Assembly: GCA_011524735.1 (NCBI GenBank) | Contig: WTJS01000047.1 | Location: 1 to 48,770, forward strand | DNA: 48,770 nt | DNA from: Alphaproteobacteria bacterium | GTDB taxonomy: Bacteria; Pseudomonadota; Alphaproteobacteria; Puniceispirillales; Puniceispirillaceae | Direction of reading: 5' to 3' | Shown here: in pieces, positions 25,996 to 35,282 of the stretch | Layout of the letters: each line of letters starts with the position of its first letter | How positions within the stretch are numbered: the stretch's first letter is position 1 | Program-made: the position numbers and the translations under genes | Notes under the pieces: generated by a model | The model's input: only the letters and a program-made list of their open reading frames with translations | The model's database searches: none | Told to the model about the DNA's origin: nothing

Positions 25996-28173
25996 CTACT
26001 GAAGGGACAGCCGAAACCGCATTCCAGCAGTGACAACCTCTTTCTCTCCAGCATGCGGCGCATTCTGCCTCAGTTCCAGAAATTGCTCAGCGCTGAACCG
26101 ACCGTCTAACGCCTCACGCCGGAAGAACAATCCAAAATCCGTTTCCCGCTGTGCGGGCCTGAAATTGACGTCCCTGTGATCAAAACTGACGTCACCATTA
26201 AGTGTGCGCGCTGTCGGCAGGCGGTAGGTCATGACGGCGCGGGCAAGCTGCGCAGGCTGGCTGATCACCGCTCCAATGACGCCTCCATTGAAGGGATGTG
26301 TGACGCCCATTGTCGCGGTCTGAGACAGGGCTGGCGCGGCAGCATGAAGCAAGGATGGAGCTTCATCACGGTCAATCATCGTCACCCCGCCCCCAAGCTG
26401 AGCAAACAGCTTGCTGTCACTTTGGCCAAGCCCGCGTTCAAAATTGATCAGGCCATAGACCGTATGGCTTGCCTTTACCGATCCCAGAGCGCCCGACAGG
26501 CTGTTGCCAAGAAACCCTTTTTCTTCCCGACCCAACCCGCTGACCAAAGATAGATGTGGCAACAACTCCGTACGCATTCGAAGATGGCTGCCAGGGTTAA
26601 AATAACCAGCATACCCATCTGTGAGGCCACCGGCCTGAACAGCACTGGATCGGCGCGTATCGACCAGCTTCAACCCCCTCCCCAGATCAACATAGAAATC
26701 GCGGCGGTAGTCATCCAGAACCATGACCTCGGAGAGCGCTGCCATCGCCGCTGGAGCAATTGCCGCCATGGCACCGCCAGCTTCCAGATCAATAACATCA
26801 CCTTCGACATCATCCGAGACGGGTACAGCGATTTCACCGACTGGCTGGGTCGCCCGATCCATATCCAGCAAGCCCTGACCATGGGTATGCGGCGCATAGC
26901 CCGGCAGGTTCTTGTCCGCAGTGCTGAGTAGCAGACCTGCGAGCTGGCGCCCATCAAGATGCGGCCACATCTGGTGCAGAATGGCGACCGCTGCCGAGAC
27001 CATAGGCGCTGCCATACTGGTGCCACTCATGGTGGCGTAGGATCCGTTCAGATAGGTCGATTTCACGCCTGTGCCTGGTGCCAGGATGAAACTGTCGCTG
27101 ACTTTGGCCGCGTCAAGACAGGTCCCGTTCCAGCTTGTGCAAACATTCCCTGCCAGATTACCTCGGATCTGTTGACGTGCTGTATCCCAATTCCCCACAA
27201 CAAGCATCTGACCATTCAGCATCAGCCTGCCATTCGAATCGGTCGCCGTAGCAAGCTGATTCACTGCCGCACTGTAGCTTGTATTGCTGTTGCCAGCAGC
27301 CTTGACCAGCACCTGTCGCGGCCCAAGCGCGTCACGCCAGGCGCTTGCGGTGTGTTTCACATCATAGAAGCCGCTCTGCCCATAGGTGGGGTGATCGATA
27401 TAATAGTTACCCGGTCCAATCTGAACGAGACGGCGTTCCAGATCGCTATCACGCAAATAGGCGGCGCTGACATTGACCGCCACAGATCCCATATCGCGGG
27501 CCCATGCAGCTGTCTGCCTAGCGGCCTGAAAATCATAGGCCCTTGTATCAGCTGCCTTGCCAATCGCCAGCACGGCATCAAACGCCCCCCCATGGACACC
27601 GGCCCCATTCTTGACCGCTGCCACGATGCCAGCGACATGCGTGCCATGGCCATGGCGATCATCATTCACAGTTCCGGTGAAATCTCGGCTTGCTGCGATG
27701 TTAGCGGCAAGGTCGGGGTGGTCAGCATCCACACCTGTGTCAGCGATTGCGACAAGGCTTCCATGGCCGGTCCAACCACGTGCATAGGCGGTGCTGAATT
27801 TGCCAGTGGCAAGTGGTGCCGGACTGCCACTGGCAAAATACTCGGCTGTCTCATAATGCGCAGGATTCGGAACGGTGCCGGGTGTTGGCACACCCAGCTC
27901 GCCAGCATCCCCCCCAGATGCCCCACGATAATAGATATCACCGTCGGTCGCGGATTCGCTGCTTCCCTGCTGCGGATTGGCCAATCGATCGGTGCCCTCA
28001 ACATAAACTACCGGCCCAGCGGCAAGACCGCCACCGCCGCCACCGCCACATGCTGACAGGACCAGCATGGCAGCCAGCATCATAGGCACCACAGTCACGA
28101 CGGGATAGGAAGGCTGGGCCGCCAGATTGGCGAGGCGATAGCCCCACCAGAGGCCAAAAAATTGATTGCGCAT
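25996..28173 (-). CDS. S8 subtilisin-family protease with lipobox and beta-rich C-terminus
   Basis: A 725-residue secreted serine protease. The signal region ends in a lipobox LSAC with Cys42, followed by seven glycines, so it may be lipid-anchored. The S8 domain (about 130-440) has the full triad: D145 (IADTGVD), H176 (HGHGTHVAG) and S386 (GTSMAAP), plus the oxyanion N295 (AAGNSN). The C-terminal 280 residues are rich in alternating beta patterns (LSLVSGLGREEKGFLGNSL, MGVTHPFNGGVIGAVIS) and end in RFRLSLQ. They resemble the autotransporter-like C-terminal regions of some S8 proteins, but the barrel motif is not certain. The gene stands alone between ydiJ-like and mlaE. Its target is unknown; the long N-terminal extension before the hydrophobic core leaves the start uncertain. 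Confidence 0.88.
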   Translation of the reverse strand: MRNQFFGLWWGYRLANLAAQPSYPVVTVVPMMLAAMLVLSACGGGGGGGLAAGPVVYVEGTDRLANPQQGSSESATDGDIYYRGASGGDAGELGVPTPGTVPNPAHYETAEYFASGSPAPLATGKFSTAYARGWTGHGSLVAIADTGVDADHPDLAANIAASRDFTGTVNDDRHGHGTHVAGIVAAVKNGAGVHGGAFDAVLAIGKAADTRAYDFQAARQTAAWARDMGSVAVNVSAAYLRDSDLERRLVQIGPGNYYIDHPTYGQSGFYDVKHTASAWRDALGPRQVLVKAAGNSNTSYSAAVNQLATATDSNGRLMLNGQMLVVGNWDTARQQIRGNLAGNVCTSWNGTCLDAAKVSDSFILAPGTGVKSTYLNGSYATMSGTSMAAPMVSAAVAILHQMWPHLDGRQLAGLLLSTADKNLPGYAPHTHGQGLLDMDRATQPVGEIAVPVSDDVEGDVIDLEAGGAMAAIAPAAMAALSEVMVLDDYRRDFYVDLGRGLKLVDTRRSSAVQAGGLTDGYAGYFNPGSHLRMRTELLPHLSLVSGLGREEKGFLGNSLSGALGSVKASHTVYGLINFERGLGQSDSKLFAQLGGGVTMIDRDEAPSLLHAAAPALSQTATMGVTHPFNGGVIGAVISQPAQLARAVMTYRLPTARTLNGDVSFDHRDVNFRPAQRETDFGLFFRREALDGRFSAEQFLELRQNAPHAGEKEVVTAGMRFRLSLQ

Positions 28174-28491
28174 GATCTGCCTGTATCTTCGGCTGTGTCG
28201 TCGAAACGTGAAGACCCGCCAACTAGCAGTCAGACTTATGAAAGTAAAATTTGTGTAAATAACAATGTCTTACTCAACTTTTTAGCCCAGAAGACAAGTT
28301 ACATCAGACCAGAAAACACAATCTGATGAGAAGCCCTAGCTAGCTGAAAAACCGGTCAAAATTCAATGCACCAGTCCAAGACAGAGGCTGCGCCCTGCAT
28401 TTCATTCGCCTTCAGAAATACAATCTAAAGGCGATTTAAACTGTTAATAAACTGTCAATCAATCAGATGATGCGTGTCTATGAGACTGGTT
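28174..28491. other. AT-rich intergenic region between the S8 protease and the FAD/Fe-S dehydrogenase
   Basis: A 318-base, noticeably AT-rich stretch without a coding frame that I can support. It should carry the leftward promoter of the S8 protease and the 3' end of the dehydrogenase message. A 7-bp inverted repeat CATCAGA/TCTGATG (28302-28308 with 28322-28328) and a near-direct repeat AAACTGTTAAT/AAACTGTCAAT around 28439-28461 are visible. No terminator or RNA gene stands out. Confidence 0.5.
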
Positions 28492-31449
28492 TTAGCGAAC
28501 CCGATCCTGTTGCAGCCTGTCAATAAACAGCGCCATATGCGTGGCATCGCGCCCTGTGCCATCTCCGATCTGACAGCGACAGGACGTGCCGTCAGCCAGA
28601 ATGGCGGTTTCCGCATCTGCACCCCGAATGGCTGGCAGCAGTGAGGCTTCAGCCATGCTGATTGAAACATCATAGGTATCGCGGCCATATCCAAAGGCAC
28701 CGGCCATCCCGCAACAGGATGTCTCCACCGTTTCAACCTCCAGGCCCGCCATGTCGCGAAGGACCGATTCGATCGGGCGCACGGCATCAAAGGCTTTCTG
28801 ATGGCAATGACCATGCAGCTTTACCGGTGGACCACCAGCCAGACCAAGGTCAGGTTCATCCGCCGCAAGAAGTTCGGCAAAGGTCAGCGTTGCTGCGGCC
28901 ACAACATCGGCCTTCTCACTGCTCAGCAGCCCGGGCACCTCGTCACGGAGCGCCAGTGTGCAGGACGGCTCCAGCCCCACAATACGCACACCGGCTCTGG
29001 CCAGCGGATAAAAGGCGTCGACAAGCCGATTGGCTTCGCCGCGCGCTGCATCCACCATGCCTGATGACAGATAGGTCCGCCCACAACAAAGCGGCCGACC
29101 CGTTGCCGGAGAAGGAGCGAAGACGTCATAGCCAGCCCGTTCCAGAACGCGCACGGCTGCCCGCAGATTTTCCGGTTCAAAATACCGGTTGAAGGTGTCG
29201 GCAAACAGGACAATCGGCGTGCCGTTGCCGGTTGGTGCATTGCCAATCTCTCCATCACGAAAGGCATTGGCATGCCACTTTGGCAACGCCCGCTTCGTGG
29301 TAAAGCCGGTCAGTCGGGACACAATGCTGGACACAAGCGGTATGTACCGCCAGCCAGACTGCAGCAAATTGGCAAGGGACGAGAGCCTTGATGCCAAAGG
29401 CGCATAGGCGGGCAGATTGCCAACCAACCTGTCATGAAGAGACATGCCATGCTTTGCGGCATGTGCAGCGGTTACTTCGACCTTCATGCGCGCCATATCC
29501 ACACCAACAGGACATTCCCGCTTACAGGCCTTACAGGACACACACAGCTTCATCGTGTCCTGCATCGCCTGGCTTGTCAGCGCATCCGGCCCAAGCTGAC
29601 CAGACATCGCAAGGCGTAGCGAATTGGCGCGTCCCCGCACGGCGTCACGTTCGTTGCGGGTGGCTCGATATGACGGGCACATCACTCCGCCAGCGAGCTT
29701 ACGACACGCCCCATTATTGTTGCACATCTCAACCGCACCCTGAAAACCACCACCAGCTCCTGGCCAGTCAGCCCAGTCCAGAACTGTGTCCATTTCCTCG
29801 ACCCCATAGCCCGGCGCAAACCGGAACAGCGATCGATCATCCATCTTTGGCGCATCGACAATCTTGCCGGGGTTGAACATGCCAGCAGGGTCAAACATCG
29901 ATTTCACATCACGGAACAGTTTTGGCAGCACCGGCCCGAACATCGTATCGTTGAATTCTGACCGCACGATCCCGTCACCATGCTCACCAGAATGCGACCC
30001 GCCGAAGGCACGAACAAGGGCGAAGGCATCCTCAGCAATGGCACGCATGGTGGCAGCGCCATCAGCCTGTTTCATATTCAATACCGGCCGCACATGCAGG
30101 CAGCCGACCGAGGCATGCGCATACCATGTTCCCTTGGCGCCATGACGCTCAAAAATTTGCGTGAGCTGATCGGTATATTCGGCAAGGTCCTTGAGTTCGA
30201 CAGCGCAATCCTCAAGGAAGGACACCGGCTTTGCCTCACTCTTCATGCTCATCATGATGTTCAGACCAGATTTGCGCATCTCGGCAACGCGGCCCTGCAT
30301 CGCCGGGTCAATCGCATCAACAACCCCGCCGCGCCACTCATCCCCCTTGTCCCAGCCAAAGCCAAGTTCCGCCATAAGGTCATGAAGCTGGCGAAGACGA
30401 CGGTGGTTTTCCTCCATGTCATCTTCGGCAAACTCAACCACCAGAAGTGCGGCGGGATTTCCGCGGACGGCTTCTTCAACCGTTTTCTGGAAAATAGGAA
30501 TCGAGCGGGCCAGCGCAATCATCGTGTCATCGATCAGTTCGACCGCGACAGGGTCCAGCGTGACCAGATGCTGGGCGGCATCCATCGCCTTGTAGAAAGT
30601 GGGGAAATGGCAGATCCCCATCAGCTTCTGTGCTGGTAAGGGCCATAATTTCAGCTCAATCGCGGCACTGTAGGCAAGCGTTCCTTCCGATCCGACAAGA
30701 AGATGTGCCAGGTTGATCCCGTCACCTGCGGCACCGCCAGGGCGCAACGCCATCGCATCGGGCATCAGCGAGTCGATGTTGTAGCCACCAACACGGCGAA
30801 GCACTTTGGGAAAGCCTTCAAGAATATCGCCTGCATGATCAGACCCCATGGCCAGCAGTTGGGGCAGTAAATCGGCCAGCATACCCTCAGCCCTTGTGGC
30901 TTCCAGATCGGCAAAGCGTGACCTAGACCCGTCAGCCATGATCGCGTCAATGGCGGTAACATTGTCTCGCATCATGCCATAGCGGATCGACCGTCCACCG
31001 CAGCTGTTATTGCCGGCCATCCCGCCAATGGTGGCGCGGCTGGATGTTGAAACATCCACGGGGAACCACAACCCATGCGGTTTCAGCTGACGGTTCAGTT
31101 CATCCAGCACGATTCCAGGCTCGACAACGCAGCGCCTGCCTTCCACATCCAGTTCCAGAATACGGTTCAGATGCTCGCTATTATCGATCACAATGGCGTG
31201 GTTGACCGTCTGCCCACATTGCGATGTGCCGCCGCCCCGCGGCAACACGGCCAGACCCTCAGCCCGGGCGAAGTCCAGTGCGGCTTCCACGTCAGCCAGT
31301 GTTTCAGGAACCACCACCGCATGTGGCATCATCTGATAGATTGATGCATCGGTTGCGTAACGCCCACGCGCAAACAGATCATCGAACAGCATGCCCTGAA
31401 GATTGGCTTTCAGTGGGGCAAATGATGGTATTTTGACTTCATTCGGCAT
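28492..31449 (-). CDS. FAD-linked oxidase with Fe-S and CCG domains (YdiJ-like)
   Basis: A 985-residue flavoprotein with three parts. An FAD-binding PCMH-type domain (about 40-280, VLPRGGGTSQCGQTVN and SSRATIGGMAGNNSCGGRSIRYG) leads into the FAD-oxidase C-terminal domain (about 280-560, with GSHSGEHGDGIVRSEF). A ferredoxin-like cysteine cluster follows near 633-645 (CVSCKACKRECPVG). Two CCG modules complete it (LCCGRTYLSSG about 788; SCCGMAGAFGYG about 915). This architecture is shared with YdiJ, a D-2-hydroxyglutarate dehydrogenase in E. coli, and with D-lactate dehydrogenases of the Dld family. It oxidises a D-2-hydroxy acid and passes electrons to the quinone pool or a partner. The next island could supply hydroxy-acid substrates, but this link is speculative. 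Confidence 0.92.
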   Translation of the reverse strand: MPNEVKIPSFAPLKANLQGMLFDDLFARGRYATDASIYQMMPHAVVVPETLADVEAALDFARAEGLAVLPRGGGTSQCGQTVNHAIVIDNSEHLNRILELDVEGRRCVVEPGIVLDELNRQLKPHGLWFPVDVSTSSRATIGGMAGNNSCGGRSIRYGMMRDNVTAIDAIMADGSRSRFADLEATRAEGMLADLLPQLLAMGSDHAGDILEGFPKVLRRVGGYNIDSLMPDAMALRPGGAAGDGINLAHLLVGSEGTLAYSAAIELKLWPLPAQKLMGICHFPTFYKAMDAAQHLVTLDPVAVELIDDTMIALARSIPIFQKTVEEAVRGNPAALLVVEFAEDDMEENHRRLRQLHDLMAELGFGWDKGDEWRGGVVDAIDPAMQGRVAEMRKSGLNIMMSMKSEAKPVSFLEDCAVELKDLAEYTDQLTQIFERHGAKGTWYAHASVGCLHVRPVLNMKQADGAATMRAIAEDAFALVRAFGGSHSGEHGDGIVRSEFNDTMFGPVLPKLFRDVKSMFDPAGMFNPGKIVDAPKMDDRSLFRFAPGYGVEEMDTVLDWADWPGAGGGFQGAVEMCNNNGACRKLAGGVMCPSYRATRNERDAVRGRANSLRLAMSGQLGPDALTSQAMQDTMKLCVSCKACKRECPVGVDMARMKVEVTAAHAAKHGMSLHDRLVGNLPAYAPLASRLSSLANLLQSGWRYIPLVSSIVSRLTGFTTKRALPKWHANAFRDGEIGNAPTGNGTPIVLFADTFNRYFEPENLRAAVRVLERAGYDVFAPSPATGRPLCCGRTYLSSGMVDAARGEANRLVDAFYPLARAGVRIVGLEPSCTLALRDEVPGLLSSEKADVVAAATLTFAELLAADEPDLGLAGGPPVKLHGHCHQKAFDAVRPIESVLRDMAGLEVETVETSCCGMAGAFGYGRDTYDVSISMAEASLLPAIRGADAETAILADGTSCRCQIGDGTGRDATHMALFIDRLQQDRVR

Positions 31450-31640
31450 GGGATATCTCGGTCTATGCTAGCTGGCATTCCTTTTGGCGGTCTGGTGTCA
31501 ACCGTCCTTTACCGGCGATTCGTAACGGCGTAAAAAACAGCCAGAATGACACAGTACAGTGCTCTCACCTGTTAGATGTTGTGCAATAGCGTCGCGGGTC
31601 TGGTCACACTGTTGTTTCGCCTCCACAAAAAACGTAGGGT

Positions 31641-31656
31641 ATTTGGTATCCCATTC
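31641..31656 (+). promoter_or_regulatory. Operator-like site A, upstream of the class V aminotransferase
   Basis: ATTTGGTATCCCATTC matches the left half of the island's shared palindrome ATTTGGTATACCAAAT; the right half is degenerate. It ends 21 bases before the aminotransferase start codon. A GntR/FCD-type dyad (GGTATACC core) is the inferred nature. Confidence 0.7.
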
Positions 31657-31677
31657 CAACGTGAAAGATTATCGCAG

Positions 31678-32865
31678 ATGACTTCCAGTACATATAAGGC
31701 CGGGCGGCATTTCCTTCAGATTCCTGGACCAACCAATGTTCCCGACCGCGTTCTGCGCGCCATGGACTATCCGACAATTGATCATCGTGGTCCGGATTTT
31801 GCCAAGCTTGGAAAGCGTTGCCTTGACGGTATGAAGACCATTTTCAAAACAGAATCTTCCGTCATCATCTATCCGGCATCTGGCACGGGCGCCTGGGAAG
31901 CTGCCCTTGCCAATCTACTGGTCGAAGGCGACCTGGTGCTGATGGTGGAAACCGGACACTTCGCGACATTGTGGAAGAAAATGGCCGACAGGCTTGGGGT
32001 GGAAACTGAATTTCTGGAAACAAACTGGCGGCATGGCGTTGACCCGCAGGCAATTGAAGATCGGCTTCGCGCCGACAGTGAGGGCAAGATCCGAGCGGTT
32101 TGCGTCGTTCATAATGAAACCTCAACCGGATCAACGTCCCGTATTGGCGAAGTTCGGGCGGCGATGGATGCGGCCGGCCACGGTGCCCTGCTGATGGTTG
32201 ACACCATTTCGTCACTTGCCTCTATCGATTTCCGTCATGATGAATGGGGCGTTGATGTCACCGTATCAGGATCGCAGAAGGGTCTGATGCTACCCCCTGG
32301 CCTGTCCTTTAATGCCCTGTCCGAACGCGCCATCACCGAAGCCAAGTCAAACGGCATGCGCCGGTCTTACTGGGACTGGCAGGAACAGCTTGCCGCCAAT
32401 AAGGATGGGGCCTTCCCTTACACCCCGGCAACAAACCTGCTGTATGGCCTTGCGGAAGCCATCGACATGCTCCACGAGGAAGGCCTTGAGGCTGTCTTCG
32501 CCCGGCATGACCGTCACGCCGAAGCCACACGCCGCGCCGTGCAGGCCTGGGGACTGGAAGTTCTCTGTCAGGAACCTCGTGATTATTCCAGCTCGCTGAC
32601 CGCTGTTCTCATGCCGGAAGGTCACAGTGCTGATGCCTTCCGCGCGACGGTTCTGAAGCATTTCGACATGTCGCTTGGGAACGGGCTTGCCAAGCTTGCC
32701 GGCCGGGTTTTCCGAATCGGACATCTTGGTGACTTCAACGATCTGATGCTGACCGCAACATTGAGTGGTGTTGAAATGGGTCTCCGCGTTGCCGACGTCC
32801 CACATCAGTCGGGCGGCACAAATGCAGCGATGCAATATCTCTCCGAAACAGCTGCCGCTGCTTGA
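31678..32865 (+). CDS. Class V aminotransferase (serine/alanine-glyoxylate type)
   Basis: A 395-residue PLP aminotransferase of the serine/alanine-glyoxylate group. The N-terminus HFLQIPGPTNVPDRVLRAMDYPTIDHRGPDF is typical. The PLP lysine is K201 in SGSQKGLMLPPG, and D175 in VDTISSLAS contacts the pyridine ring. It should move an amino group between glyoxylate or another 2-oxo acid and serine or alanine. An open frame extends upstream to 31576, but the ATG at 31678 (MTSSTYKAGRHF) fits the family and leaves operator site A outside the gene. A crotonase follows 57 bases later, so the two form the first plus-strand unit of the island. A glyoxylate-forming or hydroxypyruvate-forming step may exist elsewhere in the pathway. 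Confidence 0.9.
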   Translation: MTSSTYKAGRHFLQIPGPTNVPDRVLRAMDYPTIDHRGPDFAKLGKRCLDGMKTIFKTESSVIIYPASGTGAWEAALANLLVEGDLVLMVETGHFATLWKKMADRLGVETEFLETNWRHGVDPQAIEDRLRADSEGKIRAVCVVHNETSTGSTSRIGEVRAAMDAAGHGALLMVDTISSLASIDFRHDEWGVDVTVSGSQKGLMLPPGLSFNALSERAITEAKSNGMRRSYWDWQEQLAANKDGAFPYTPATNLLYGLAEAIDMLHEEGLEAVFARHDRHAEATRRAVQAWGLEVLCQEPRDYSSSLTAVLMPEGHSADAFRATVLKHFDMSLGNGLAKLAGRVFRIGHLGDFNDLMLTATLSGVEMGLRVADVPHQSGGTNAAMQYLSETAAAA

Positions 32866-32922
32866 ACCAAGTCCCGCAGCAGCACGGCGTTACAGGACCA
32901 GATATCCGTCAGGGAGACACAG

Positions 32923-33714
32923 ATGAGTGTGCAGGACGAACTTCAGTTCACGGCCAGAGATGGCATTGGCCATATTGTACTGAACCGGCCACATCGCCGG
33001 AACGCCATGACGTTCGACATGTATGCCCGGATCCGAGACATCTGCACCATGGCCGGAGGCAAGGATGATCCAGATGGGTTGAAGGTTCTCGTGTTTTCGG
33101 GCGGGGGCGATGCCGCCTTCGCCGCCGGCACTGACATCTCGCAGTTCAAGACCTTCACCAGTCAGGACGCCATTGAATATGAAGCCATGATCGATCGGAC
33201 GCTGGTTACGATTGAGGAATGTCGCCTGCCGACCATTGCCGCACTAAACGGGTTCTGTACAGGTGGCGGCGCTGCCATTGCAGCCTGTTGTGATATCCGG
33301 ATTGGCAGCCGTGATTTGAAAGTGGGCGCCCCCATCGCGCGCACGCTTGGCAACTGCCTAGCCATCGGTAATCTCAGCCGCTTTGTCAGGCTTGTTGGTG
33401 AAGCAAGGGTCAAATATATGCTGTTAACAGCGCAACTCATTGATGCCGACGAGGCGGCCTCTGCCGGCTTTATTTCAGAACTTCTGGAAGACCGAGATGC
33501 CATGCTGGCGCGCGCAGAGGAGCTTGCTGGCACCATCACCGAGCTGGCCCCACTCACACTCGACGCCACCAAACGCGGCCTGCGCAGGCTGCAGGCGGTG
33601 ACGCCTCTGCCCGATGATCATGATCTTGTCGAACAATGTTTTGGCAGTGCTGATTTCAAGGAAGGCATTTCGGCCTTCTTCGAAAAGCGCAAGCCAGACT
33701 GGAAAGGTGTCTAG
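32923..33714 (+). CDS. Crotonase-family protein lacking both catalytic glutamates
   Basis: A 263-residue enoyl-CoA hydratase/isomerase-fold protein. The oxyanion-hole segments are present (DAAFAAGTDISQF and NGFCTGGGAAIAACCDIRIG). The two Glu residues of rat crotonase (E144, E164) correspond to Ala in GGGAAIA and to a non-acidic residue in GAPIART. It is therefore unlikely to hydrate enoyl-CoA in the standard way. It may catalyse a decarboxylation, dehalogenation, hydrolysis or isomerisation with other residues, as elsewhere in the superfamily. It has an AGGGAGACACAG ribosome site and follows the aminotransferase. A second, more distant paralogue lies on the opposite strand of the same island. 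Confidence 0.88.
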   Translation: MSVQDELQFTARDGIGHIVLNRPHRRNAMTFDMYARIRDICTMAGGKDDPDGLKVLVFSGGGDAAFAAGTDISQFKTFTSQDAIEYEAMIDRTLVTIEECRLPTIAALNGFCTGGGAAIAACCDIRIGSRDLKVGAPIARTLGNCLAIGNLSRFVRLVGEARVKYMLLTAQLIDADEAASAGFISELLEDRDAMLARAEELAGTITELAPLTLDATKRGLRRLQAVTPLPDDHDLVEQCFGSADFKEGISAFFEKRKPDWKGV

Positions 33715-33776
33715 CACCAGCCACCCGATAAAACTGATGTGAAAGGGGCAGCCAGCGCGGCTTTGCCTTTTTCGGA

Positions 33777-33792
33777 ATTTGGTATACCATGT
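33777..33792 (+). promoter_or_regulatory. Operator-like site B, upstream of the semialdehyde dehydrogenase operon
   Basis: ATTTGGTATACCATGT has a perfect GGTATACC core and a clear left arm. It lies 51 bases before the GTG start chosen for the dehydrogenase, in the 130-base gap after the crotonase. Its unit includes the GntR gene, so binding here would be autoregulation. Confidence 0.78.
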
Positions 33793-33843
33793 TGACCTAC
33801 TCAGATGGTGGGCCAAGCCAGCCAGTCAGCGGGAGATCACAAG

Positions 33844-35268
33844 GTGGATTTTGCACATTATATCGGCGGCGCATGGGTTGCTGACACGGACGTTACAACC
33901 AACCGTAACCCGGCCAATCAGGACGATATCATTGGCACCTATGCGCGCGGTACAGCTGCACGGGTAGATGAAGCGGTTGCTGCCGCCCTTGATGCCCAGC
34001 CAGCCTGGGCAAGCGCCAGCCCACAGATTCGCCATGATGTTTTGGAAGCTGCCGGCGCGCTAATCATGGCACGCAAGGAAGAGCTTGGGAAACTTCTGGC
34101 CCGGGAAGAAGGCAAGACCATCGCCGAAGCGACGGGGGAAACCATCCGGGCCGCTCAGGTATTCAAATTCTTTGCTGGTGAGGCGCTCCGCAATACCGGT
34201 GATGCTGTCGCCTCAGTGCGGCCTGGCATCGATGTGATGATTGAACGGGAAGCGGTTGGCATTGTTGGCCTGATCACACCATGGAACTTCCCCATTGCCA
34301 TTCCAGCGTGGAAGCTGGCACCGGCGCTTGCCTTCGGGAATGCGGTGGTGATGAAGCCGGCCGAACTGACCCCGGGCTGTGCGTGGGAACTTGCCAAAAT
34401 CCTTGATGAAGCGGGATGCCCCGCTGGCATTTTCAATCTGGTGATGGGACCCGGCTCACAGGTTGGTGCCCGTATTGTCGATCATCCCGACATTGCCGCC
34501 GTAAGCTTCACCGGATCGGTGGCAACTGGCCGTCAGGTCGCTGTGCGCTGCGCCGAACTTGGCAAAAAAGTGCAGATGGAGATGGGCGGCAAGAACCCGA
34601 TGGTTGTCGTCGACGATGCCGATCTTGACGTGGCCGTGGGCGCTTCGCTGAATGGGGCCTTCTTTTCCACCGGTCAGCGATGCACCGCCTCATCACGCCT
34701 GATTGTCACTGCCGGCATTCATGATGCCTTCCTTGACAAGCTGACCGCGGCTGCGGCTGATCTGGTGGTTGGTGACCCGCTGGATACCAAGACCCAGATT
34801 GGTCCTGTGGTGGATCAGGGTCAGCTTGATCAGAATCTGAAATATCTGGCACTGGCATCTGAAGAAGGATGCGACGTCCGCGGCGGTGGGCTTGGCAATG
34901 GCAACGGGTTTTTCATGCACCCTGCCGTCTTTGCTGGGGCTAGCAACAGCATGCGCGTCTCACGTGAAGAAATCTTTGGGCCAATGGCTTCGGTCATCAA
35001 GGTCGGCGACTATGACGAAGCGTTGGCAGTTGCCAATGATACTGAATTCGGTCTGTCTGCCGGCATTTGTACCAGCTCGCTCAAATATGCGACGGATTTC
35101 CGGCGGAATTCTAAAGCTGGAATGGTCATGGTTAATCTGCCAACCGCAGGTGTCGACTATCATGTACCCTTTGGCGGTCGCAAGGGATCAAGCTATGGCC
35201 CGCGGGAACAGGGCAGCTATGCGCGTGAATTCTACACCGTCGTTAAGACAAGTTATATTGCACCATAA
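33844..35268 (+). CDS. Aldehyde dehydrogenase, alpha-ketoglutaric semialdehyde type
   Basis: A 474-residue NAD(P)-dependent aldehyde dehydrogenase. The catalytic Cys is C280 (FSTGQRCTASSRL) and the general base E246 is in MEMGGKN. The diagnostic ends NGAFFSTGQRCTASSRL and AGVDYHVPFGGRKGSSYGPRE closely resemble known alpha-ketoglutaric semialdehyde dehydrogenases. These make 2-oxoglutarate in the oxidative (Weimberg) pathways of arabinose, xylose and glucarate and in hydroxyproline breakdown. I choose the GTG at 33844 (VDFAHYIGGAWV, preceded by GGGAGA); an ATG at 33805 would add 13 residues and has no ribosome site. It opens the operon ALDH-DapA-GntR-PdxA2-enolase. Confidence 0.88.
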   Translation: MDFAHYIGGAWVADTDVTTNRNPANQDDIIGTYARGTAARVDEAVAAALDAQPAWASASPQIRHDVLEAAGALIMARKEELGKLLAREEGKTIAEATGETIRAAQVFKFFAGEALRNTGDAVASVRPGIDVMIEREAVGIVGLITPWNFPIAIPAWKLAPALAFGNAVVMKPAELTPGCAWELAKILDEAGCPAGIFNLVMGPGSQVGARIVDHPDIAAVSFTGSVATGRQVAVRCAELGKKVQMEMGGKNPMVVVDDADLDVAVGASLNGAFFSTGQRCTASSRLIVTAGIHDAFLDKLTAAAADLVVGDPLDTKTQIGPVVDQGQLDQNLKYLALASEEGCDVRGGGLGNGNGFFMHPAVFAGASNSMRVSREEIFGPMASVIKVGDYDEALAVANDTEFGLSAGICTSSLKYATDFRRNSKAGMVMVNLPTAGVDYHVPFGGRKGSSYGPREQGSYAREFYTVVKTSYIAP

Positions 35269-35282
35269 GGAGTGTTCGACCC

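Noticed and set aside
26959-28056. Plus-strand open frame of 365 codons
   Set aside because: It lies wholly antisense to the S8 protease, whose catalytic motifs are clear. The translation is Cys/His/Ile-rich with no recognisable domain.
28439-28465. CtrA-type TTAA-N7-TTAA box in the AT-rich gap
   Set aside because: The TTAA pairs present are four bases apart rather than seven, so they do not match the consensus.
33805-33843. ATG at 33805 as the ALDH start
   Set aside because: It is an in-frame ATG but has no ribosome site; the GTG at 33844 has GGGAGA upstream and gives the usual family N-terminus. The earlier start cannot be fully excluded.
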